A stretch of 37,085 nt of DNA from positions 1 through 37,085 of the forward strand of contig JAKFXY010000045.1 in assembly GCA_021731165.1 (NCBI GenBank), written 5' to 3'. This DNA comes from Acidobacteriota bacterium (GTDB taxonomy: Bacteria > Acidobacteriota > Vicinamibacteria > Vicinamibacterales > UBA2999). This document shows positions 8,369 through 15,110 of the stretch, piece after piece. Every line of letters starts with the position of its first letter. The first letter of the stretch is position 1. Under the pieces are notes generated by a model. The model was not told the DNA's origin and did not search any database. It was given only the letters and a program-made list of their open reading frames with translations. Made by a program: the position numbers and the translations under genes.

Positions 8369-10648
8369 ATGAGGATGACTATGACGTTCACCCGCCTCTG
8401 CACACTGATCGGCGCGGTTGCCTGTATCGGAATGGTCGTCGGCATGGGCGCGCGCGGGCAGGCGAACACGGCGGCGGCACAGGCCGCGCCGGGTGCCGTC
8501 CAGATTGACACCGACGACATCGGCGGGGTCGTGACGAGCGCCGCCGGCCCGGAGGCCGGTGTCTGGGTCATCGCGGAAACGGCGGACCTCCCCACCAAGT
8601 TCCGGCGCATCGTCGTCACCGATGATCGTGGCCGGTACGTTGTCCCCGATCTGCCGAAGGCGAGCTACCGCCTGTGGGTGCGTGGATATGGACTGGTCGA
8701 TTCACCGGCCGTGCAGGCGTCGCCGGGACAACGGCTTCCCCTGACGGCCGTCGTGGCGCCGAATGCCCTCGCGGCGGCGCAGTACTACCCGTCGGACTAT
8801 TGGTTCTCCTTGCTGCAGGTCCCGCCGAAGGAGTCGTTTCCACTGGCGCCCGAGCCAGCCGGCCGTGGCGCTCGCGAGGGCCAGACTCCACTTCAGGGTG
8901 TCGAGAGCCAGGCCGAATGGGTGTCGGTGGTCAAGGGATGCGTGATCTGTCACCAGATGGGCAGCAAAGCCACGCGCGAGATACCGCGTTCACTCGGAAC
9001 CTTTGATTCCAGCTTCGCCGCCTGGGACCGCCGGGTGCGTGCCGGACAGAACGCGTCGGGCGGCATCAACGGCGTAAACCGCCTCGGCCACGATCGCGCG
9101 CTCGCGCTCTTCGCGGATTGGACCGACCGCATTGGAGCGGGAGAAGTCCCGCCCGCGCCGCCACGGCCACAAGGCCTCGAGCGCAACCTCGTCGTGACGC
9201 TGTGGGACTTCGGCAGCACGACGGCGTTCCTGCACGACGTGGTGGCCTCGAACAAGAACAGTCCAACGGCCAACGCCTACGGTCCGATTTACGGTGCCGA
9301 GTGGTCTCACAATTCGTTCGAGATCCTGGACCCCCGGAAGCACACGAAGGCGAGCCTCAAGATCCCGCTGAAGGACGAACGGGATCGCCAGATCTTGCGC
9401 GCTCAAGCAGTCGGACAGTCGCAGATTCCGGTGCCGTCTCCGTACTGGGGTGAGGAGATCATCTGGGAAGAGCTCCTTTCCGTCGTCGTCCCACACATCG
9501 ATAGCCGGGGGTATGTCTGGTACAACGGGCGGAACAAGGCCGGTGTCACGCCCGATTGGTGTCGGACCGGCTCCAACAACCCGTTCGCCAAGAATTGGCC
9601 CATCGAGAACCCTCCAGCCAATCCGGATGCCGAACGCGCGCAGCCGCAGGCGCAGCGCGCCATCAACTTCTACAATCCGAAGACAGGTACGTTTGGCTTT
9701 GTCGATACCTGCTTCTCGACACATCACATCCAGATCGCGGCCGACCCCGACGAAACGGTATTCGCGAGCGGCTTCGGGCTGATCTCCTGGGTCAATTCGA
9801 GAGTGTTCCTGGAAACAGGCGACAGCGAAAAGGCACAGGGCTGGTGCCCGTCCGTCATCGACTACAACGGCGACGGCAAGACCGGGCCGTTCACGCGTCC
9901 CGGGCAGCCGCCCGATCCGACACGGGATCGACTCGTCGAGGATCCAGGTGGGTACGGCGTCGCGTGGAATCCGGCTGACGGCAGCGCATGGTTCGCGCAG
10001 GGCGCGGGAGTGCCTGGCAAGATCGTGCGCATCGCCCGCGGATCGAATCCACCGGCAACCTGCATGACGGAGGTCTACGAACCGCCCTACAACAATCCGC
10101 GGCTGCCAGGCGTGATGGGGGCGACGCCGCGCGGAATCGATATCGACACGAACGGGCTTGTCTGGACGGCGCTCGCGACAACCGGACAACTGGCGAGCTT
10201 CGACAGGAGCAAGTGCAGGGTCCTCAACGGTCCCACGGCCACGGGACAGCACTGCCCCGAAGGCTGGACGCTCCACCCGTCGCCCAGCTTGAAGTTCAAG
10301 GGCGTCACGGACCAGTTGAATACCGACTTCCTCTATTACAACTGGGTCGATCGCCACGACACGTTCGGCCTCGGTGCGAACACGCCGCTGGCGACGGGCA
10401 CGGGATCGGATTCACTGCTCGCGCTCGATCGAAAGACGGGTCAGTGGGTGAAGCTGCGCGTGCCGTATCCACTCGGGTTCTTCACGCGCGGGATCGACGG
10501 CCGCATCGACGATCCGGGAGCGGGTTGGAAGGGCCGCGGACTGTGGGCCGCGAATGAGACCCGCGTGACCTGGCACAACGAGGGAGGAAAAGGCAGCACG
10601 AGCTATGCGGCGCACTTCCAGCTTCGCCCCGATCCCCTCGCCAAGTAG
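8369..10648 (+). CDS. Exported c-heme protein with carboxypeptidase-like regulatory domain and propeller-like region
   Basis: 759 residues. After a signal peptide comes a transthyretin-like carboxypeptidase regulatory domain at about 50-130 (GGVVTSAAGPEAGVWVIAE, DDRGRYVVPDLP, YRLWVRGYGL). A single c-type heme site, CVICH, lies at 191-195. The remaining 500 or so residues contain repeated propeller-like strands (GYVWYNGRNKAG, GYGVAWNPADGSAWFAQG, RGIDIDTNGLVWTALATTG) resembling Vgb/SMP-30-type beta propellers. An EF-hand-like DYNGDGKTG may bind calcium. Large proteins of this build occur in Acidobacteriota but their substrate is not known to me. It lies next to the hydrolase-like gene and converges on the FmdB gene across a hairpin. 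Periplasmic electron transfer or substrate oxidation is a reasonable inference. Confidence 0.82.
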   Translation: MRMTMTFTRLCTLIGAVACIGMVVGMGARGQANTAAAQAAPGAVQIDTDDIGGVVTSAAGPEAGVWVIAETADLPTKFRRIVVTDDRGRYVVPDLPKASYRLWVRGYGLVDSPAVQASPGQRLPLTAVVAPNALAAAQYYPSDYWFSLLQVPPKESFPLAPEPAGRGAREGQTPLQGVESQAEWVSVVKGCVICHQMGSKATREIPRSLGTFDSSFAAWDRRVRAGQNASGGINGVNRLGHDRALALFADWTDRIGAGEVPPAPPRPQGLERNLVVTLWDFGSTTAFLHDVVASNKNSPTANAYGPIYGAEWSHNSFEILDPRKHTKASLKIPLKDERDRQILRAQAVGQSQIPVPSPYWGEEIIWEELLSVVVPHIDSRGYVWYNGRNKAGVTPDWCRTGSNNPFAKNWPIENPPANPDAERAQPQAQRAINFYNPKTGTFGFVDTCFSTHHIQIAADPDETVFASGFGLISWVNSRVFLETGDSEKAQGWCPSVIDYNGDGKTGPFTRPGQPPDPTRDRLVEDPGGYGVAWNPADGSAWFAQGAGVPGKIVRIARGSNPPATCMTEVYEPPYNNPRLPGVMGATPRGIDIDTNGLVWTALATTGQLASFDRSKCRVLNGPTATGQHCPEGWTLHPSPSLKFKGVTDQLNTDFLYYNWVDRHDTFGLGANTPLATGTGSDSLLALDRKTGQWVKLRVPYPLGFFTRGIDGRIDDPGAGWKGRGLWAANETRVTWHNEGGKGSTSYAAHFQLRPDPLAK

Positions 10649-10654
10649 GTCAAC

Positions 10655-10684
10655 CGTCACCGCCACCGGATGGTGGCGATGACG
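10655..10684. terminator. Bidirectional hairpin between convergent genes
   Basis: Arms CGTCACCGCCACC (10655-10667) and GGTGGCGATGACG (10672-10684) flank a four-base loop. On the plus strand there is one C-A mismatch; on the minus strand the same position becomes a G-U wobble. It lies exactly between the stops of two convergent genes (10648 and 10688). No T-tract follows on either side. Confidence 0.65.
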
Positions 10685-10687
10685 CGC

Positions 10688-10924
10688 TCAATTCATCGAG
10701 CAGGCGCCGGGTCCGCGGGGATCGCCGCAGCTTCCGCAGCCGCCGGAGGCCATCGGTTGCGCGACGGCCGTTTGCGCCGCGCCGCCGGTGCGCGCCGCGA
10801 ACACCGAAAAGCGCCGGTCGAGCTCACTGCCCCGGCAACCGGGACACTCGGGCTGCTCGCGTCCGCGCACGAGCAGCTCGAAGCGATTGGCGCAACTCCT
10901 ACATTCGTATTCGTACAAAGGCAT
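10688..10924 (-). CDS. FmdB-family zinc ribbon protein
   Basis: 78 residues beginning MPLYEYECRSC, the diagnostic start of the FmdB/CxxC_CXXC_SSSS zinc-ribbon family. Cysteines C8, C11, C27 and C30 form the zinc site, followed by the usual Arg/Phe turn (DRRFSVF). The tail carries GGCGSCG and a final Cys, a low-complexity Gly/Cys end common in this family. The start is set by MPLYEYEC and by a GGAGG five bases upstream, rather than 12 codons earlier. It is the last gene of the minus-strand operon that begins with the DoxX pair. Members are small putative regulators whose role is poorly known. Confidence 0.9.
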   Translation of the reverse strand: MPLYEYECRSCANRFELLVRGREQPECPGCRGSELDRRFSVFAARTGGAAQTAVAQPMASGGCGSCGDPRGPGACSMN

Positions 10925-10968
10925 GGTTCCTCCATTATCGCGCATCCCGCCAACCGGCAAGCGGGACG

Positions 10969-11832
10969 TCAGTTGAACTTGTCGAGACCCTCGGTCAGCT
11001 CGATGTAGGTGCCCCAGGGATCCCTGACATACGCGATCACGGTACCGAGCGCCTCCACCTTTGTGTAGGGACGTTCGAGCGTGATGCCCATGGCCTGGAG
11101 CCGTTGGGTAAACTCCAGTAGATTCCGGATCTCGAATCCGATGTGATCAATCGCACGGCCCTGCGTACCCACGACGGGATCGGGTGAAGGCGAGAAATTC
11201 AGCGCGACGCCAGGCAGATCCGCGGCAGGAAACGGCCCGCCGTTCCGTTCCACGGCGCCAAATACCTTGATGTACCACGCCCGCATGTCGAGGTTCTGCT
11301 GGCCGAAGAAATGGACGTGGTGAAGCGTCATGGGGAGCGCCTGTGTCTTGATCTCGACGAGCTCGACCTTGGTGCCGCCAGGTGTCAGAGCGAACGCCAG
11401 GGCGTTGCCGCCCTCGGGCGGCGCACCCGCGATGTCGTCCTTCACCACGCGATTGGTCGGGGCCTCGGTGCTCGTGATCATCTGAAACCCGTTCGCCTTG
11501 ATCCTCTCGACCACGGGACGCAGGTCCGGTACGGAGAAACCAACGTGATTGACCGTTGTTCCCCGGCTCCCGCCCGAGGGCGCCTGAGCCCTGAACCAGA
11601 TGAAGACATTGGGGAACTTCACAATCTCGGTATTTCCCGTCCCGACCTTGAGCAGCACTCCGCCGAGCGCGGCCACGAAGAATTTCTTCTCCTCATCCAC
11701 GTTCGCGGCGCTCACGTGATGATGTCCGTACACGATCGGACCATCCTTGGCGGCGACGAGCTGCCCGAGCGCCGTTGACGCCGAGACAAGCACCAGCAAT
11801 AGGGACAGGATGAACCTGGTCAGTAACGTCAT
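10969..11832 (-). CDS. Exported two-domain VOC (glyoxalase/dioxygenase-fold) protein
   Basis: 287 residues. A clear signal peptide (MTLLTRFILSLLLVLVSASTALG) precedes two vicinal-oxygen-chelate domains. Domain 1 runs from about 35 to 157 (YGHHHVSAANVDEEKKFFVAALGG, NHVGFSV, KVELVE). Domain 2 runs from about 168 to 282 (LHHVHFF, YIKVFGA, IDHIGFEI, TYIELTEG). The His and Glu residues at the usual VOC metal positions are present. Export is unusual for this fold, which normally serves cytoplasmic glyoxalases and extradiol dioxygenases. AAGGAG lies four bases before the ATG. It follows the PQQ dehydrogenase gene by 15 bases, so both are probably expressed together. The substrate is unknown. Confidence 0.87.
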   Translation of the reverse strand: MTLLTRFILSLLLVLVSASTALGQLVAAKDGPIVYGHHHVSAANVDEEKKFFVAALGGVLLKVGTGNTEIVKFPNVFIWFRAQAPSGGSRGTTVNHVGFSVPDLRPVVERIKANGFQMITSTEAPTNRVVKDDIAGAPPEGGNALAFALTPGGTKVELVEIKTQALPMTLHHVHFFGQQNLDMRAWYIKVFGAVERNGGPFPAADLPGVALNFSPSPDPVVGTQGRAIDHIGFEIRNLLEFTQRLQAMGITLERPYTKVEALGTVIAYVRDPWGTYIELTEGLDKFN

Positions 11833-11847
11833 GCTTCTCCTTCCACC

Positions 11848-13980
11848 TCACCGCCTCGACGTGTCTGGCAACTCGAATACGGTCAACATGGCGCCGCGAT
11901 CCGGCGGGTTGCGGATCTCCGGTGCGAGCGGCGCCGCCGAGCCGGCCCACGCTCCCCCGCTGCCCACGGTCACCGCCACGTACTGCCTGCCATTCACCAT
12001 GTAACTGATGGGGCCGGAATTGGGCACGTCGGCCAGCCGTGTCCGCCAAAGCTCTTTCCCAGTGGCGTCGTCGTAGGCCGCGAACGTGCGATCGAGCGAG
12101 CCCGCGAATACGACGCCGCCCGCGGTCGCGAGGACGCCTGAGGTGTACGGCGAACGCTGCCTGGCGATCCAGGCCACCTTTCGCGTGGCGAGGTTGACGG
12201 CCTGCACACGGCCGTACTTCCCGTCGCTATCCGGCCGCGGCCGAAGAGACCAGCGGACGCCGGTGGACAGGTTGCCGCGCCCTCCTGGCGCGACAGGCGT
12301 GAGATCCATGCACGACTCGTTGAGCGCCGCGAACATCACCGCCGTCGTCGGGTTGAACGCCCCAGGTGTCCACGACTTCGCGCCCCCTACGTGCGGGCAC
12401 ACGGTGATGGCTTCGCCGTTGCCGGGAATCAACCGCGGGTTCACCTGCTTGGCACCAGTCCGCGGATCGATGCCGATGACGATGTTCTGCAGCCCGAGGT
12501 CGATTGAATAGGCGTAATTGCCCGAATCGGCCTCCAGCACGTCGTAGATCGCCTGCTTGCCGGCGGTTGCCACGAGCGTCTTGGGATTGCCTGGAAGCGT
12601 GAACAGAACGCGCTCGAACGCCCAGTCGAGATCCCACTGATCGTTGGGCTGATGCTGGTAGTGCCACACCAACCTTCCGGTATCCGGATCCAGGGCGACG
12701 GTCGCGTCTGTATACAGCAGTTCGTTCGTCACACCAGGCGCGGTGATCGCGTTGCGATACGGACCAGTGTCGTAGGTCTGGGCCACGCCGAAGAGCGCAA
12801 GGTTCGCGGCCGGATCGTAACTGCCGGCCACCCAGGCCGACCCGCCATTACGCTCTTCGAGCGGCACTCCATTCCAACTGTTGCCACCGGGCGCGTCGGG
12901 GCGCGCGATGGTCGCGAAGCGCCATGCCTCCTGTCCCGTGGCGGCGTCGAGCGCGACGATGAAGTTGCCGCCTGGGGCGCGGCCTGTCGTACCGACCATC
13001 ACCTTGCCCTTGGCAACGAGCGGCCCGCCCGTGAGGCCGTAGCCAGCCTTCCGGTCGGCGACAGGACGGTCCCACACCACCATGCCGGTCCTGGCGTCGA
13101 GCGCGACCACGTGCACATCCGACGTCCCGACGTAAAGCATTTCGCCGTAGATCGCGATCGAGCGCTTGACGCTGGGTGCCACCTCCTTCGGCAGCCGCCG
13201 CGTGTACTGCCAGAGCAGATCGCCGGTGACCGCGTCGAGGGCCTGCACTCTGTCGCCGTACGCGTGGACGAAGAGGACCCCGTCATGAACGAGCGGCGTC
13301 ACCTCGTTCGGCCCGCTCGGCAACAGCCAGCTCCAGGCCATTCGCAGACCGCTGACATTCTGCCGCGTGATGTGCGCCAGCGGCGTGAAGCCCTGCGAGT
13401 CCCATCCGCGACGCCACGTGAGCCACTCGCCGGACGGCGGCGAGGCCAGCATCGCGTCGGTCACGGGCGTGAATCCGGTGAAGGGATTGCGTGTCGCCGG
13501 CGGAGGCGGCACGGCCACGCCAGCGGACAACCCTCCCGACGGATCGCCCGGACGTCCGGGAAGCAGCGTCAACCTCAATCGATCGGCATCCGAGGGGACA
13601 GCGGTCTCGCCCGCGGCGAGGTCGTTTCTCTGGAGCAGGAACGCAAGGACCTGTGCGTACCGTTCGTCACCGAGAGAGCCCGGCGCCGCCGGCGGCATCG
13701 TGCTCAGTCTGGCGAAGAGCGGTTCCGCGCTCTGTCCGAACCAGCCCTGGCGAAACTCGACCCCCGACAACGGCGGTGCGAACGCTCCGTCATCGAGATT
13801 CTGCCCGTGGCAGGAGGCGCAGTTCTGCGCGTAGGCGACCTGCCCGGCCGCGGCCTGCGCGGCGGTGTACGACGAGGGGAGGAGCGACTGCGCGTCCGCG
13901 CTCCAGACACGCGGGAGCACGACCAACAGACAGGCCGCCGCGCCTAGAGCGCCGAGGCGGGCCGACCGCGCCCATGTCAT
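11848..13980 (-). CDS. Cytochrome c-PQQ-dependent dehydrogenase fusion (quinohemoprotein)
   Basis: 710 residues. A signal peptide (to about 31) is followed by a small cytochrome c domain with CASCH at 54-58 and a probable axial Met near 95. The rest is an eight-bladed PQQ propeller with repeated tryptophan-docking motifs (ALDAVTGDLLWQYTRR, ALDARTGMVVWDRPV, ALDAATGQEAWRF, ALDPDTGRLVWHYQ, TGKELWRTRL). The segment QPNDQWDLDW corresponds to the region that carries the catalytic Asp in quinoprotein alcohol dehydrogenases. The adjacent Cys-Cys pair of methanol dehydrogenases is not seen. The heme domain is N-terminal, whereas classical quinohemoprotein alcohol dehydrogenases have it C-terminal. Periplasmic oxidation of an alcohol or sugar with internal electron transfer is expected. 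It sits between the DoxX and VOC genes. Confidence 0.9.
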   Translation of the reverse strand: MTWARSARLGALGAAACLLVVLPRVWSADAQSLLPSSYTAAQAAAGQVAYAQNCASCHGQNLDDGAFAPPLSGVEFRQGWFGQSAEPLFARLSTMPPAAPGSLGDERYAQVLAFLLQRNDLAAGETAVPSDADRLRLTLLPGRPGDPSGGLSAGVAVPPPPATRNPFTGFTPVTDAMLASPPSGEWLTWRRGWDSQGFTPLAHITRQNVSGLRMAWSWLLPSGPNEVTPLVHDGVLFVHAYGDRVQALDAVTGDLLWQYTRRLPKEVAPSVKRSIAIYGEMLYVGTSDVHVVALDARTGMVVWDRPVADRKAGYGLTGGPLVAKGKVMVGTTGRAPGGNFIVALDAATGQEAWRFATIARPDAPGGNSWNGVPLEERNGGSAWVAGSYDPAANLALFGVAQTYDTGPYRNAITAPGVTNELLYTDATVALDPDTGRLVWHYQHQPNDQWDLDWAFERVLFTLPGNPKTLVATAGKQAIYDVLEADSGNYAYSIDLGLQNIVIGIDPRTGAKQVNPRLIPGNGEAITVCPHVGGAKSWTPGAFNPTTAVMFAALNESCMDLTPVAPGGRGNLSTGVRWSLRPRPDSDGKYGRVQAVNLATRKVAWIARQRSPYTSGVLATAGGVVFAGSLDRTFAAYDDATGKELWRTRLADVPNSGPISYMVNGRQYVAVTVGSGGAWAGSAAPLAPEIRNPPDRGAMLTVFELPDTSRR

Positions 13981-14033
13981 ATGCCGCTCCTCACACTGCC
14001 TCTACGCACGTCGGCTTGACGAGCGCGGGTCGC

Positions 14034-14525
14034 TTAGGAACTCCCGGCAAGCCATCGCCGGGTACGTCCGTCGAGCAGCCCATCCACCGACCAGAGATCG
14101 TCGGCGGCGGGCAGGTACAACGTGATCGCAACGAGCGCCGCTCGCGGGAGGATGAAGGTATTCACGATCGTGATGTTCATCGCCGTCGCGCCCATTGGAT
14201 GGTAGAGCGCGTGTACGCCGTAGGCCATCGCGACGAGCACGACGAGGACCGCAAGCACCCGGAGCGCCGGCCGTGTCCAGAATCCGACGAGCACGAGCGC
14301 ACCGAGCACGATTTCGAGAAACGGTGTCAGGGCTCCAACCATCATCACGACCGCGCCGGGAACGAACCGCACGGCGTCTGGCAAGAGTGCCATGCCTCGT
14401 CCGTACTCCAGCGCGCCAGGGTCCGCCAGTTTGTGAATGCCCGCGAACAGGTACACGAGCCCGAGGATGGTGCGCGGCACGAAGACAGCGCACGCGCGTT
14501 CCGCAGGCGTGGGCGAGGCTGCCAT
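14034..14525 (-). CDS. DoxX-family integral membrane protein (copy 1)
   Basis: 163 residues with four predicted membrane segments. The DoxX start pattern is clear (RTILGLVYLFAGIHKLADPGALEYG), followed by VVMMVGALTPFLEIVLGALVLVGFWTRPAL and a final helix around the ILPRAAL motif shared with the neighbouring copy. DoxX proteins are subunits of or partners to quinone- or thiol-linked oxidoreductases; here it may pass electrons from, or support, the PQQ dehydrogenase encoded 53 bases downstream. It lies 13 bases after copy 2 and is clearly related to it. The exact role is not established. Confidence 0.85.
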   Translation of the reverse strand: MAASPTPAERACAVFVPRTILGLVYLFAGIHKLADPGALEYGRGMALLPDAVRFVPGAVVMMVGALTPFLEIVLGALVLVGFWTRPALRVLAVLVVLVAMAYGVHALYHPMGATAMNITIVNTFILPRAALVAITLYLPAADDLWSVDGLLDGRTRRWLAGSS

Positions 14526-14538
14526 CAGGGCTTCTCAC

Positions 14539-14991
14539 TCATGCCGGGTTCGACCCAGGCACGCGCTTCCGGGACCAGAGCAGGTAGTCGAGCGACAAGC
14601 GGTCGGCATCGCGCGGAACGAGCAGCACGATGAGCAGCAGCGCCGAGCGCGGCAGAATGAATGAGTTGATGGAGGTGGACGGCTGAATGAGCAGGTGCCC
14701 AAAGGCGACGAGTATGAGAATCCCGCCGAGCACGAAGAGCGAGGGCCGTGTCCAGAGGCCAATCAGGACGAGCCCGCCCGTGATCAGTTCGAGTACGGGC
14801 ACGGCCGTGCCGGTCGCCCAGAGAGACCAGACAGGCAGGAACGTGGCCGCGTACGGGACCACGAAGAGGTCGCGGGCGTGCTCGACAGGCCCCCACATGA
14901 ATACTTTGTAGATCCCGGCAACGAAGAAGACGATGCCGAGGATCGCTCGTGCAACGAAGATCGCCCACGCGCGGTCGGTGGCTGGCGTCAT
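14539..14991 (-). CDS. DoxX-family integral membrane protein (copy 2)
   Basis: 150 residues with four predicted membrane segments, related to copy 1 along its length: RAILGIVFFVAGIYKVF, VPVLELITGGLVLIGLWTRPSL and SFILPRSALL have close counterparts there. It is the first gene of the operon DoxX-DoxX-PQQ dehydrogenase-VOC-FmdB, whose gaps are 13 to 53 bases. A TATACT sequence lies eight bases before the ATG and no Shine-Dalgarno is present, so the transcript may be leaderless. Two adjacent DoxX genes suggest a heteromeric membrane complex, but this is inference. Confidence 0.85.
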   Translation of the reverse strand: MTPATDRAWAIFVARAILGIVFFVAGIYKVFMWGPVEHARDLFVVPYAATFLPVWSLWATGTAVPVLELITGGLVLIGLWTRPSLFVLGGILILVAFGHLLIQPSTSINSFILPRSALLLIVLLVPRDADRLSLDYLLWSRKRVPGSNPA

Positions 14992-14999
14992 CGGGCGGG

Positions 15000-15005
15000 A
15001 GTATA
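15000..15005 (-). promoter_or_regulatory. -10 box (TATACT) of the DoxX/PQQ operon
   Basis: On the minus strand TATACT ends eight bases before the ATG at 14991, leaving room for a leader of only one or two bases. The -35 region is poor. The 119 bases between this operon and the TPR gene hold no other clear signal. Confidence 0.4.
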
Positions 15006-15110
15006 GGCGATCGGCGGGGTCTTTCCTAGCCGCCGCAAGGCCATCGCCGCGATGAAGGGATCGGCGGACACGAGCCGCATACGCCGTTCAGCCGCTTCGC
15101 CCTCTTCAAC

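Noticed and set aside
12652-13947. A long open frame opposite the PQQ dehydrogenase gene
   Set aside because: Arg/His/Val-rich antisense text with no motif; the dehydrogenase accounts for the whole stretch.
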